DNA of 64,000 nt from contig SIBR01000015.1 in NCBI GenBank assembly GCA_009695065.1, positions 10,284 to 74,283 of the forward strand, written 5' to 3'. How positions within the stretch are numbered: position 1 is the first letter of the stretch; the number at the start of each line of letters is the position of its first letter. The position numbers and the translations under genes are program-made. This stretch comes from Opitutus sp. (GTDB lineage Bacteria > Verrucomicrobiota > Verrucomicrobiae > Opitutales > Opitutaceae). Positions 8,820 to 17,719 of the stretch are shown one piece after another. The notes beneath the pieces were generated by a model that worked only from the letters and a program-made list of their open reading frames with translations, was not told the DNA's origin and searched no databases.

Positions 8820-9497
8820 TTACGCTTTTACCACTTTCGTGCCGGCGATGTAGTCGTGGACGCAGCGGCGTTCCGGGCCGAAGATGAACAGAATATCGAC
8901 CAGCACGAAGAGCATGCCGAGCCAGGGGACGAAGGAGATGATGCCGGGTATCAGGTTCCGCAGCGCCCACCCGTGAACGAATCCGGGATGGCCGCCATCG
9001 CGCGCGAGCACGATGCGGATTCCGATGATCCGCTTGCCGATCGACTGGCCGCGGGTCCAGAGCAGCCAGATTTGTACGATCGTGAGGGCGAGTAGCCCGG
9101 CGCCCAGTGCAAGGCCGCCGAGCGCCACGCGCGCAGTGTCGATATTCTCAAGGTCCAGGTGTCCGCCGCGGCTGGCTTCGACCACGGCATTCAGAAACGG
9201 CGTGCCGAGCAGGAACACCCCGGGTAGTGCGACGATCACCGCGCACACCCGGTCAATGATCGCGGCGCCGAGGCGGGAACCGAGGTCCGCGAGTTGGGAA
9301 TCGTCGAACCCGAAGGTCGGCGGTTCGTTTGTCGGGGCCACGATTTCAGGATAATCGCCGACGCGGCGCCACTCCGCCGAACCGGCCGCGCGGGCCTGCG
9401 TGTCGAGATTGGCGCGGCCGGCGGCGATCCAAGCGTGGATTTGGTCGGCGGAGACCGGCCCGTATTCCTTCCCGTCGCCTCCGATGATCGTAAACAT
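8820..9497 (-). CDS. GYF-like/RDD family membrane protein
   Basis: A 225-residue protein with two parts. Residues 1-52 form a GYF_2-type domain (YGPVSADQIHAWIAAGRANLD, then EWRRVGDYPEI), a small fold thought to bind peptides or lipids at the membrane. Residues about 70-225 form an RDD domain with hydrophobic helices near 85-105, 125-150 and 190-210, the conserved RLGAAIIDR start and the TRGQSIGKRIIGIRIV motif. RDD proteins are integral inner-membrane proteins of mostly unknown or ion-transport-related function. This GYF_2 plus RDD fusion is common in Verrucomicrobiota. The gene converges on the dehydrogenase at 8761 and borders the decayed 9.5-10.65 kb stretch upstream. Confidence 0.85.
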   Translation of the reverse strand: MFTIIGGDGKEYGPVSADQIHAWIAAGRANLDTQARAAGSAEWRRVGDYPEIVAPTNEPPTFGFDDSQLADLGSRLGAAIIDRVCAVIVALPGVFLLGTPFLNAVVEASRGGHLDLENIDTARVALGGLALGAGLLALTIVQIWLLWTRGQSIGKRIIGIRIVLARDGGHPGFVHGWALRNLIPGIISFVPWLGMLFVLVDILFIFGPERRCVHDYIAGTKVVKA

Positions 9498-9746
9498 GCC
9501 GCAAACAACCGGAGCCGCGAAACTTCGTCAACCGCACAGACGTCCATGCCCGCCATGGAGCCCTGTTGCGTCCGCGTCCTCTCCCGTCGGGCCGCAAATT
9601 TTTCTAAAAATCCGCCGGAATTTCGGCGGCCTGCTCGCGTCGCCTCCCGCCGGGCGAAGAACGTCACCGAACGACTGGCGCCGGTTCCAGTATGAAGCCG
9701 TCTGCTGGCTTTTTTGCCCGGTTGTCGGCGGAGGAGCGGATCCTAT

Positions 9747-10095
9747 TTAAGCGCCAACTGGCCGGCGATTTTCGTCATCATCACGCTGCTCAACCTCGGC
9801 TTTTACTGGCAGCGGGCCCTCCGGGGAGACTTCTCTGCGGCACAATTTGCACGGCGTGATGATCGGCTGGGATGGCCTGGCTTGGTACGTCTGGATACCG
9901 GCGGCGCCGGCCACGCTGCTGTTGAGCCGACGTTTCCCCGTCTCGCGCAAAAATGCCAGGCGCAGCATCGCCGGGCTGACCGTGGGCAGTTTCGCCATCT
10001 ATGCGGTGATCACCAACAGCCGCTATTTGTTGCGGATGACACCCAACCTGTGGCTGCCGGACTCCTTTGACCTGCCGATGGACTGGGAAAGAGAG
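9747..10095 (+). pseudogene. N-terminal remnant of a LytS/YehU-type sensor histidine kinase
   Basis: Two adjacent frames on the plus strand carry hydrophobic sequence resembling the multi-helix sensor region of LytS/YehU-like kinases. WPAIFVIITLLNLGFYWQRA (from about 9759) lies in one frame and GLAWYVWIPAAPATLLLSRR with RSIAGLTVGSFAIYAVITN (from about 9847) in the next. A frame change sits near 9835-9847, and the kinase body (H-box, ATPase) is absent. Similarity stops near 10095, where a truncated sulfotransferase begins in the opposite direction. The family call is based on the helix pattern and the WYVW...P...L.RRFP motif, so it is tentative; that the region is a broken membrane-protein gene is more certain. 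Confidence 0.5.
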
Positions 10096-10335
10096 CTTCG
10101 ACGCGGGCGCACGGCTTTTCTTCTTCTGGTAGTTATAGTCGAAAAAGAGTCGGTCCCATGGATTTCGAACGATCGCGAACTTGTAGTAGTCGTCGAACGT
10201 GGTGGCCGTTAATTCGGCGGCGTAGCGGCGGAGGTCCTCGTGATCCTCCCAACCGGTGCCGAAGGCCCGGTTGATGCTGTTGCCGGCCGTTTTGGGAATG
10301 TGGATGTAGAGACAGTGAAATTCGTGATTGATCAT
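10096..10335 (-). pseudogene. N-terminal fragment of a sulfotransferase-family protein
   Basis: The reverse strand from ATG 10335 encodes about 75 residues matching the start of a Sulfotransfer_2-type enzyme. The PAPS 5'-phosphosulfate loop appears as YIHIPKTAGNSI (residues about 9-20) and the 3'-phosphate-binding strand as KFAIVRNPWDRL (about 51-62), followed by FDYNYQKKKSRAPASK. Family members are about 200-280 residues, and sequence after about 10096 no longer fits. The fragment ends where the kinase-like remnant from the other strand also ends. Intact enzymes sulfate carbohydrates using PAPS. Here the catalytic domain is incomplete, so this is a 3'-truncated pseudogene. Confidence 0.75.
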
Positions 10336-10653
10336 CGAGTGGAACGATTTCCTCGGGGACGACCGATCGAGCCCGGGAAATGGTTACGCCGATGAGACGA
10401 ACCCCCATCCCCGCCGTTGCTGTTGTTCACCCGCCGCGATCAGCGTTTCGCCGCGGCAAACGAGCGGTTCGCCGGTGGGTGCGTTTCGCACGCTGCGATT
10501 TAAGACGAACGAGTGCGGGTCCGGCCGCGAATGAGGAAAAGGTGGCGCGACCGCCTATCGTCTTGTCCTCCGGGCAAAACCCCGTAGCCACTCACGTCCG
10601 GCGAAGGCGCGCCCTCCCCGGCGGCGGACAAATTTATCCATGAGGACACCCCA
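10336..10653. other. Intergenic stretch without a recognisable gene
   Basis: About 318 bases between the sulfotransferase fragment and atoE. Short open frames exist on both strands but none resembles a protein. The last bases contain the atoE ribosome-binding site (GAGGA at 10642-10646). The stretch presumably holds the atoE promoter, which I cannot place. Confidence 0.5.
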
Positions 10654-12009
10654 ATGTTGAGAAGGCTCGCGGCGTTTTTCACGCTGATCATGCGGCAGTG
10701 CATCCCCGACGCGTATCTGTTCGCGATCCTGCTCACGTTCTTGCTGTGCATCCTCGCCCTCGTTTTCACCCCGACCGGCTTTCTCCAGCTGGTGCAAACG
10801 TGGGGCGACGGCATCTACGGCATTGTGGCGTTTGCGATGCAGATGATCCTGATGCTCGTCACCGGCCATGCCCTGGCGCTGACCCCGGCCGTGAAGCGTA
10901 TCCTGGTCGGCATTGCGAATTTTGCTAAGACGCCGGTGACAGCGGGAATGATCGTTGTCCTGTTTTCGGGCATCTGTTGCTGGCTCAATTGGGCGTTCGG
11001 CCTGATCGTGGGTGGCCTGCTGGCGTTGGAAATCGCGAAGCGGAACCCCAAAGTCGACTTCGCCTACCTCATCGCGGCGGCCTACAGTGGATTTGTCTGC
11101 TGGCACATGGGGCCGTCCGGCTCGATTCCCCTTGCCGTCGCGACGCCCAAGCACGCGCAAAATTTCATCGAGCAGACCACCGGGGCGACGGTGCCGATCG
11201 GCCAGAGCGTTTTTCAGGCCTTCAACCTGGTGCCCGCCCTGCTCATCATCCTATCACTCCCGCTGCTCTTTGCGCTGATTCATCCGCGGCCGGAAGACAC
11301 GGTTTCCCTGCCCGCCGAAATGAAGAATGAGCTGGCCAGGAACGATTGCCTGGTGCCGCGGCCCATCCACCCGACGCTGGCCGATCGCATCGACCACAGT
11401 TACGCGATCAACCTGATCTTTGGCGCGCTGGGAGTGACGTATCTCGTCTGGCATTTCCGCACGAGAGGGTTCGACCTCAATCTCAACGTGGTGACGTTCA
11501 CGTTCTTCATCGCCGGCGTCATCCTGCACGGCAAACCGATCCATTATGTCCGTGCCGTCGAGACGGCGATCAAGGGGGCCGGCGGCATCGCCCTGCAATT
11601 TCCGCTCTATGGTGGCATCCAGGGTATCATGATGGGCACGGGCCTGGTGTCTGTGGTGGCGGGCTGGTTCGCTGCGGCGTCCCGTCCCGAGACGTTCTAC
11701 CTGTTCCAGTTTTGGGCGGGCGGGATCATCAATATGTTCATCCCGTCCGGCGGCGGGCAGTGGGCAGCGCAGGGGCCGATCACGCTGGAGGCGGCGCGGT
11801 TGATGGGGCTCGATGCGACCCGGTCAGCGATGATGGTGGCGTGGGGGGATCAGTGGACGAATATGATCCAGCCGTTTTGGGCCCTGCCGCTGCTCGGGCT
11901 CGCGAAGCTTTCCGCCCGGCATGTCATGGGCTACACGACGATGACCCTCCTCTGGAGCGGCCTCATCCTGAGCGTCTCCGCCCTGCTGATGGGGTTCGGC
12001 GTCTTTTGA
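10654..12009 (+). CDS. atoE: Short-chain fatty acid transporter, AtoE family
   Basis: A 451-residue inner-membrane transporter with about ten hydrophobic helices. Family-typical stretches are RQCIPDAYLFAILLTFLL near the N-terminus, CWLNWAFGLIVGGLLA and AAAYSGFVCWHMGPSGSIPL in the middle, and FIPSGGGQWAAQGPI near residue 370. The length is right for the family (about 440-470). AtoE-type proteins import butyrate, acetate or other short-chain acids. A ribosome-binding site GAGGA at 10642-10646 sits 7 bases before ATG 10654. The gene stands alone and ends in a strong hairpin-U terminator. Propionate uptake could feed the prpBCD operon 31 kb away, but that is inference. The symbol denotes family membership. 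Confidence 0.9.
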   Translation: MLRRLAAFFTLIMRQCIPDAYLFAILLTFLLCILALVFTPTGFLQLVQTWGDGIYGIVAFAMQMILMLVTGHALALTPAVKRILVGIANFAKTPVTAGMIVVLFSGICCWLNWAFGLIVGGLLALEIAKRNPKVDFAYLIAAAYSGFVCWHMGPSGSIPLAVATPKHAQNFIEQTTGATVPIGQSVFQAFNLVPALLIILSLPLLFALIHPRPEDTVSLPAEMKNELARNDCLVPRPIHPTLADRIDHSYAINLIFGALGVTYLVWHFRTRGFDLNLNVVTFTFFIAGVILHGKPIHYVRAVETAIKGAGGIALQFPLYGGIQGIMMGTGLVSVVAGWFAAASRPETFYLFQFWAGGIINMFIPSGGGQWAAQGPITLEAARLMGLDATRSAMMVAWGDQWTNMIQPFWALPLLGLAKLSARHVMGYTTMTLLWSGLILSVSALLMGFGVF

Positions 12010-12033
12010 GCCGAACGAGGGCGTCCGAAGACG

Positions 12034-12066
12034 GCATCGGGCCGCGCGGCCCGATGCTTTCGTTTT
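12034..12066 (+). terminator. Rho-independent terminator after atoE
   Basis: A perfect 10-bp stem, GCATCGGGCC at 12034-12043 and GGCCCGATGC at 12048-12057, encloses a GCGC loop and is followed by TTTCGTTTT. It lies 24 bases after the atoE stop codon and just before the end of the convergent ceramidase-like gene. Confidence 0.85.
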
Positions 12067-13513
12067 ATCGTGCCGCTTCGGCTCTGACCCTGGCGACCAG
12101 CTGCTTCACGCTGGCCACGATCAGGTCTTCGACCGGGTCACCCCAACGGTGCGTCGGCAAACCATACACATACATCGCGGTGTTGCCCTCGTAGCCCGAG
12201 CGCGGCAGCGGCAGACGGGGCGGCTTGTCTTCCTTCAAGATGCGGGCGGAGGGAATGTAGGCCATCACGTCGTTGCAGTAGGCGCCCACCCAGGTGTCGG
12301 CACCGAACTCGCGCTTGAAGCGCAATGAGTAGTCCACCACGACCTCGCCGCCCATGGTGATCCAGAGTTGCCGGCCGCCGAGCAGCCAGGCCTGCAGGGG
12401 ATAGGGGTAGCTACGATCGAATTTCTTGCCGGCCTTCACTTCGGCGAGCAACCGGGCGGCCCAGCGGTGACTTGAACCGCGTGGATCGGCGGCGAGTTTC
12501 TCGAGTTCCTCCACCTTCAGTTCGTCGCCAAACGGCAGCGTCGTGAACGAGTGAGCGGTGACCAGCTTAGGCGCGAGGGGCGTCGGGTTCTGCAACAGGA
12601 CCTCCTCCACGGCGCTCGCGAGCATGTGGCCGTAACGTTCCGAGACATTGATCCCGGCGCGGGGCAGCGCGTTCTGGTCCGCCCCGCAGCCCATGTAGAA
12701 CATGGCGACGGCGCCGGGGTGGCTGCGCTCGAGCGCCATCTGCGCGAAGCCGGCATAGTCCCCGGCCCATTGGTAGATGCTGAGCGACGTGTTGTGGCAG
12801 GCGTAGCCGAACACGACCGCCTTCAACTGGCCGGTCAGGTCAGTGACGGAGAGCACGGGCACGGCGAAATCCACGGGGCCTTTCAGGGCGTTGTCGTCGC
12901 GGATTTTTGAAACGGCGGACTCGAGGTTGTTGCGGCGGTTGACCGCGAAGCGCGTGATGCCCTCACCGGACGAAAGGCGCGCCGGAGCCAGGGCGGCGAG
13001 AGCGCGGCCGACCGTTTCCACGATCCTCTCTTCGAGCTCGGTCGAATAGCGGTTGATGATATCCAGCTGGCTTTGCCGCTGCGCATCGGGAATCGGATAG
13101 GCATCGAGCAGCGCACTACGCAGCACCGGGGTGCAATGCGAGTGCGAGGCGTTGAGCATGATTTGATCGGGCTCGAGGCTGAACCGCTGTTTCAGCGCGG
13201 CACAGGTGTTGTTGTAAATCGACTGGGGGATGCCTAGCAGGTCGCTGCTCATGATGATGGCCCGATGGCCAGCCGCGTCTTCGAGGGCGACCACCTTGAT
13301 GAAGATCGGGTGGAGCGTGCCGTCGGCCGGCCGGGTGCGGTTGCCGAAGCCCGACATCCACTGGCCCGGTGCCGGCGTGATGTCCGTGGTGGCGGTGCCC
13401 GCCTTCCAGCCGGCGTCCGCGGCGGGGGCCCGGGTCGCGAGGCCCACGAGCAGCGCGAGCGATCCGAGGAACAGGGAGAAGGCGGAGCGAAGGCGTTTCG
13501 AGCGGGGGTGCAT
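12065..13513 (-). CDS. Neutral/alkaline non-lysosomal ceramidase-like exported hydrolase
   Basis: A 482-residue protein with a Sec-type signal peptide (hydrophobic SAFSLFLGSLALLVGLA, probable cleavage after APAADA near residue 33). The mature part matches the ceramidase N-terminal superfamily: GWKAGTATTDITPAPG opens the domain, then MSSDLLGIP, the ASHSHCTPVLR metal/substrate segment, YACHNTSLSIYQW, and FYMGCGADQNALPR. In true ceramidases the equivalent blocks (SHTHSGP, GDVSPN) hold zinc ligands and the catalytic serine. Here they are altered (ASHSHCTP, GADQNALP), so ceramide may not be the substrate. Such proteins are abundant in Verrucomicrobiota and Planctomycetes with unclear function. It converges on atoE; the cyclophilin gene lies 126 bases upstream on the same strand. 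Confidence 0.82.
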   Translation of the reverse strand: MHPRSKRLRSAFSLFLGSLALLVGLATRAPAADAGWKAGTATTDITPAPGQWMSGFGNRTRPADGTLHPIFIKVVALEDAAGHRAIIMSSDLLGIPQSIYNNTCAALKQRFSLEPDQIMLNASHSHCTPVLRSALLDAYPIPDAQRQSQLDIINRYSTELEERIVETVGRALAALAPARLSSGEGITRFAVNRRNNLESAVSKIRDDNALKGPVDFAVPVLSVTDLTGQLKAVVFGYACHNTSLSIYQWAGDYAGFAQMALERSHPGAVAMFYMGCGADQNALPRAGINVSERYGHMLASAVEEVLLQNPTPLAPKLVTAHSFTTLPFGDELKVEELEKLAADPRGSSHRWAARLLAEVKAGKKFDRSYPYPLQAWLLGGRQLWITMGGEVVVDYSLRFKREFGADTWVGAYCNDVMAYIPSARILKEDKPPRLPLPRSGYEGNTAMYVYGLPTHRWGDPVEDLIVASVKQLVARVRAEAAR

Positions 13514-13639
13514 GGAGTTATCTGTCTTTTATTCGGTGCGTTTGAGGCAACTGCAAACGCGGGCGGAAATGCGGGGTGGAGGCGAATCGGCCGATCGGCG
13601 CCGCGGACAAGATTTGGCCCAGGGGCTTGCGATGGACGC

Positions 13640-14284
13640 TTACGGACGAACCGTCACCTTGCGCAGAACCGGCGGGGTGACGGGTTTGCTCAGTCCGCCA
13701 TCGGCGCCGAGTGTGGTGGGGACACCGGCGAGCGCGTCGACGGCTTCGATGCCCTTCGTTACTTTGCCGAAGATCACGTAATTGGGCGCCAGCGGGTAAT
13801 CCTGATGCATGATGAAGAACTGGCTGCCGTTCGTGTTCGGTCCGGCATTGGCCATCGCGACCATCCCGCGGCGATAACCTCCTTTATACAGGGCCGAATC
13901 CCGCTCGATCTCATCCGCGAAAAAGCCGCCCCAGGCGCTCTCGCCGCCGCGCCCGTTGCCTTCCGGATCGCCGCCCTGCAGCATGAAGCCTTTGACGATG
14001 CGATGGAACAGCAGGCCATTGTAGTACCCGTGTTCGGCCAGGAGGCGGAAGTTCTCCACGGCTTTCGGTGCGGCGCTTCCCAGCAATTCGATCTCGATCG
14101 TTCCCTTGTCGGTTTCGAGGACCGCATGGTGGCCCCCGGAACTTTTCGCGCCGGCAGGAACTTTCGGATTGCCGGTGCCCGGCGGACGACACCCGGCCCA
14201 AGCAAGGAGAGCGACCGCCGGGAGAACGCGCAGCGCAAAAAAAACGGACAAGCGGAACGGAGTGCGGTTTCGGTCGTGGGCCAT
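13640..14284 (-). CDS. Exported cyclophilin-type peptidyl-prolyl cis-trans isomerase
   Basis: A 214-residue cyclophilin. Core motifs are the AVLETDKGTIEIELLGSAAP opening, FHRIVKGFMLQGGDPEGNG (catalytic Arg and Gln), GMVAMANAGPNTNGSQFFI and NYVIFGKVTKG. An N-terminal hydrophobic segment (about residues 15-31) ending LAWAGC looks like a lipoprotein signal, but Trp at the -3 position is atypical of a lipobox. It may therefore be a lipoprotein or a plain secreted protein. The protein would catalyse proline isomerisation during folding in the periplasm. It is transcribed toward the ceramidase-like gene, with the PLP-enzyme gene 120 bases upstream on the same strand. Confidence 0.9.
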   Translation of the reverse strand: MAHDRNRTPFRLSVFFALRVLPAVALLAWAGCRPPGTGNPKVPAGAKSSGGHHAVLETDKGTIEIELLGSAAPKAVENFRLLAEHGYYNGLLFHRIVKGFMLQGGDPEGNGRGGESAWGGFFADEIERDSALYKGGYRRGMVAMANAGPNTNGSQFFIMHQDYPLAPNYVIFGKVTKGIEAVDALAGVPTTLGADGGLSKPVTPPVLRKVTVRP

Positions 14285-14404
14285 CCTCCACTTGTTGAGG
14301 TGCGGCGGAGCGAGTCAAGGCGAGGCTGGCGCGACCAGCGGGGGCGACGAAGCAAGGCAGGACGATGAGAGCGCGCTAGGATCAGTCTCTCCGGCCGTGG
14401 CCGG

Positions 14405-15376
14405 TTACGCGGATTCTGGGGCGAGCAGCCGTGCGAAAACGGTGGCATCGATATTGCCGCCCGTGCACACGAGGCCGATCCGCCGGCCCGCAAGCGTTTC
14501 GCGGTCGCGTAACACCGCGGCGAGGCCGGCACCTGCGGCGCCCTCGGCGACGTTGTGCGTGTCGGTAAAATAGATCCGGATCGCGGCTTCGACCTCCTCG
14601 TCCGATACTTGGATGATCCGCTCCACGCCCTGCAGAATCAGCGCCAGGGCGTCGGGATGCGGCGTCGAGCAGGCCATGCCATCGGCAATGCGGGTGGTCG
14701 CGGGGTGGCTGGAGAGCCGGCGCGCGGCGAACGAGAGGGCGATGGCGGGCGCGCGTTCGGAGGCGACGCCGATGATCCTGGTCTTCAAGCCCAACGCGTC
14801 CCTGGCCGCCAGCATCCCGCAGATCCCCGAACCGAGGCCGATCGGAACGTAGACCGCATCGAGCGGCGGGGTGCCGGCGAGAAACGCGAGAGTGGAGACC
14901 GCGATGCCCCGGACCAAATCGAGATGAAACGACGGCATGGGATGCAGACCGCGGGTCGCGGCGAGTTTTTCCGAATGGACCAGCGCGGCCTGAAAATCGT
15001 CCCCGTGCTCGATCAGCTCGGCGCCGAGCGCGCGCATGGCGAGGTTCTTTTCCACGCTGTTGCCGTGTGGGACGACGATGGTGGCGGCGAGCCGGTGGCG
15101 TCTGGCGGCGAAGGCGACCGCCTGGCCGAAGTTGCCGCGGGTGGCGGCAATCACGCCGCGGACGCCGGGGGCACAGGCGACCAGCTGGCTGAGATAGTGG
15201 AGGGCGCCGCGAATCTTGAATGAGCCGATCGCGGTGTGGTTCTCATGCTTTACCCAAAGCTCGCTGCCGAGCCGGGCGTTGAGGAGTGGCCAGCTGAACT
15301 GCGGCGTCGGTGGCACGACGGCGTCGATGGCGGCGGCGATCGATTCGATCTCGGAGCGCGAGGGGAGGAGCGGCAT
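14405..15376 (-). CDS. Threonine/serine dehydratase-family PLP enzyme
   Basis: A 323-residue fold-type II PLP enzyme. The PLP-binding lysine is in AIGSFKIRGALHYL (Lys about 54), the cofactor-phosphate glycine loop is VPIGLGSGICGM, and the C-terminal LVCTGGNID motif is typical of threonine/serine dehydratases. There is no C-terminal ACT regulatory domain, so the catabolic or hydroxyaspartate-dehydratase type is more likely than biosynthetic IlvA. The usual S-x-G-N-H-[AG]-Q substrate loop appears as ATRGNFGQA, with Phe in place of His, so the natural substrate may not be threonine. Start ATG 15376; no signal peptide. The most likely reaction is deamination of a beta-hydroxy amino acid to a keto acid. 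Confidence 0.85.
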   Translation of the reverse strand: MPLLPSRSEIESIAAAIDAVVPPTPQFSWPLLNARLGSELWVKHENHTAIGSFKIRGALHYLSQLVACAPGVRGVIAATRGNFGQAVAFAARRHRLAATIVVPHGNSVEKNLAMRALGAELIEHGDDFQAALVHSEKLAATRGLHPMPSFHLDLVRGIAVSTLAFLAGTPPLDAVYVPIGLGSGICGMLAARDALGLKTRIIGVASERAPAIALSFAARRLSSHPATTRIADGMACSTPHPDALALILQGVERIIQVSDEEVEAAIRIYFTDTHNVAEGAAGAGLAAVLRDRETLAGRRIGLVCTGGNIDATVFARLLAPESA

Positions 15377-15582
15377 GGCGCGATGTTGGATGCTTCCCGG
15401 CGGCGGGCAAGCGGCGGGCGCGGAGTGGCGTCAGAAGGGGCGGCGCCAGTTTCCGTCAGGGTGGGGGCGTCCAAAGGGCGCGCCCTCCCGGCCCGGGAGA
15501 TCCCCGACGCATCAATCCCAACTGCGCGCGGGGTGTTTTTTGTGAACATCAACGTGCTTCAAAAAAAACATTCCGCTACCTC

Positions 15583-17257
15583 ATGAAAATGACCTCACTC
15601 CTGCGGTGTTGGCGCGCCTGGGTGTTTTTGGTCGGAGCCTTCGCTTCCGCCACGGCGTTCGGTGCCGCCAAGCAACTCTGGACCGCCAAGCTCCCCGGTG
15701 ACGCGAAGTGGCACTCGCGCACTGCCCTCGGCACCCTCGTGGTCGGCACGTCCGATGCGATCCTGGCCTTCGATCCCGATACCGGCCAGCAGGTGTGGAC
15801 GCGCAGCGAGTTCAAGAAGACGTCGCCGTTCAGTGCGCGTGAGATTCCCGGCACGCCCGTTCTCGTCTGTAACACGGCGGAGGGCTTTGCCGGCCAGAAG
15901 GTGACGCTCTTTGTCATCGACTACCTGACGGGCAAGACGTTCTGGCAGACCCCGGAGATGCAGGGGCAGTTTCTCGGCACCATCCCGCTCGCCGAGAAGG
16001 GTCTCGTGCTTTTCCTGATCAATGGCATGGGCGCCGACAACAAGGAGCCGGGGACCTACCTTCACGCCCTGGACCTGGCCGACGGGAAGGCCAAGTAGTC
16101 TTCGAAATTCGCCAAGAGCGGCGCGATTCCGCTGCATATTGCGGACAACTCGGGGAAGTTTATCCCGACGATGGATCTTTCCGGCTATCACGATCCGGTG
16201 GTTGGCGAGAACGATCTCTATCTGCCCTGCCTCGGCGTGCATGGCGTCGATCTCGCCGCCGGCAAGGTGAAGTGGGGGGGCGAGTTTGCCCCGGGGAACA
16301 AGGGTCTGAAGAAGACCTACGCGCCGCTGCGGATCGACGGCGACCGGATCTGCGGTGGGGGCGGCGGCAGCGTGTATGCGATCAAGCGCCGCGACGGCGC
16401 GACGATCTGGAAGAGCGATCGCATCTCCGACTACGCCGGCCTCTTCAAGGCGCGTGACAATGCGATCGTCGCCCAACTCGAGATCGTCGGGGGAAGATTT
16501 TCTCACGCTACGGCGGTAATTTTCCCGATGGCAAAACGGCGACGCTGCGCGAACCGTTGGGGGTAGTCGTCCTGGATCCGCGGCCGACGGAAAATCCCTC
16601 TACCACTTCGACAAGGCGAAGGAGGGCATCACCAACATGGTGGTGGTCGACGCGAGCAAGACCGTGGTCTTTGCCGACGGCGCAAATGGCTACGGCATCG
16701 ACGCGGCGGCGTGACGGGTCTCGTGAAGGCGGGCATTTCGGCCAACAAGGCGCTGCTCGATGTGCCGGTGGCGGTGAGCTACGCGGGCGGGCGCGTGGTC
16801 GTGCAGGGCAAGCAGCACATCCTCGGCTTCGATCCGAAAACCAAGACGTCGAACTGGTCGCTCTTCTCTGGGGCCCCGAGCGAAGCACTCGGGAATATCG
16901 CGATGTTTGCGGTTACGGCGGCCGCGGCGGTTTATGGCAACGGTCAGGTGGCGGCGGGCGGGGTTCGAGCGGCTACAACAGCGGCATCAACACGATTCAC
17001 AGCAACCTCGACCGCTACAACAGCTACACCGAGAAGGCCAAGAAGCGGGCCGGCGGATCGAAATCTTCCGAGGCGTACACCTACATCATCACGAATGTCG
17101 AAAAAGTCATTGGTGTCGTGGGCGTGAACCTGGCGACCGGCGAGACCGACCGGACCCTGCCGCTGAAGGAGAAGGAGCCGAATGCACCGTCGATGAGCCG
17201 ATGAACCGGGTTTTCCACTTCAAGGGGAAGAATTCGATCGTCGCCTACCAGTTCTGA
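15583..17257 (+). pseudogene. Disrupted exported PQQ-like beta-propeller protein
   Basis: From ATG 15583 a signal peptide (CWRAWVFLVGAFASATAFGA) is followed by beta-propeller repeats of the PQQ-binding-like type, such as AILAFDPDTGQQVWTRSEF, TFWQTPEM, VDLAAGKVKWGGEF and GGSVYAIKRRDGATIWKSD. The reading is broken by an in-frame TAG at 16096-16098. At least four frame changes follow, near 16490, 16595, 16710 and 16970, with a further one near 17180 before the C-terminal VFHFKGKNSIVAYQF and stop at 17257. Coding sequence is well preserved on both sides of each lesion, so decay is recent or partly reflects sequencing errors. An intact protein would be about 550 residues, periplasmic, perhaps BamB- or dehydrogenase-like in shape. 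An intact terminator still follows. Confidence 0.85.
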
Positions 17258-17282
17258 ACCGGCCTGCGCACTGGCTTCACCC

Positions 17283-17314
17283 GGCCGTCTCCGGAGAGGC
17301 GGCCTTTTCGTTTT
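17283..17314 (+). terminator. Rho-independent terminator after the beta-propeller pseudogene
   Basis: A 9-bp stem with one G-U pair, GGCCGTCTC at 17283-17291 and GAGGCGGCC at 17296-17304, with loop CGGA, is followed by TTTTCGTTTT. It is 25 bases after the pseudogene stop and lies between convergent genes. Confidence 0.85.
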
Positions 17315-17333
17315 GGTGCGGGGGGCCCTCAGG

Positions 17334-17645
17334 CTACTCCGTCAGCACCACCTGCCGCTCCTTGGGGTCCGGGTTTTGCCGGTAGAACATGGCGGTGTGT
17401 CCCACGGCCCCGATGCACACGCAGCGGCCTTCGTCGGCGATGCTGGTGCACAGGGTCTCGCGTTCCTCCCGATCCGCTCCGAGGAACCGGACCTTGATGA
17501 GTTCGTGCGCGCGCAGCAGCCGTTGCAGTTCGATGAAGAACGCGGGCGTGAGTCCGCTGCGACCGACCTTGAGCGACACCTCCAACGTCTGGCCAAGGCT
17601 GCGGAGGCGCGATTTCTGGGCGCCCGTGAGAGGGAAGTCGTACAT
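17334..17645 (-). CDS. YhbY-family (CRM domain) RNA-binding protein
   Basis: A 103-residue protein starting at ATG 17645, close to the usual 95-100 residues of YhbY proteins. It has the CRM-domain opening LTGAQKSRLRSLGQTLEVSL, the VGRSGLTPAFFIELQRLL segment and HELIKVRF, and ends with the conserved G-H-x-x-x-x-Y-R pattern as VGHTAMFYRQNPD. YhbY associates with pre-50S ribosomal particles and helps assembly. An upstream in-frame start at 17771 would add 42 unconserved residues overlapping the pseudouridine synthase gene, so I prefer 17645. It lies 74 bases downstream of that rRNA-modifying enzyme on the same strand, a sensible ribosome-biogenesis pairing. The characteristic GxxG loop is kept as VGRSG. 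Confidence 0.88.
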   Translation of the reverse strand: MYDFPLTGAQKSRLRSLGQTLEVSLKVGRSGLTPAFFIELQRLLRAHELIKVRFLGADREERETLCTSIADEGRCVCIGAVGHTAMFYRQNPDPKERQVVLTE

Positions 17646-17719
17646 GCGAACCAGAGGATGGACCCGGATGTACGGGGATTGAAGCCAATTATCCGCGGGC
17701 TGGTTCCCGTCGGACGACT

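Noticed and set aside
11346..12194. Second plus-strand frame overlapping atoE and running into the intergenic region
   Set aside because: A frame shadow of atoE; composition is Arg/Gly/Pro-rich without motifs, and it runs through the terminator.
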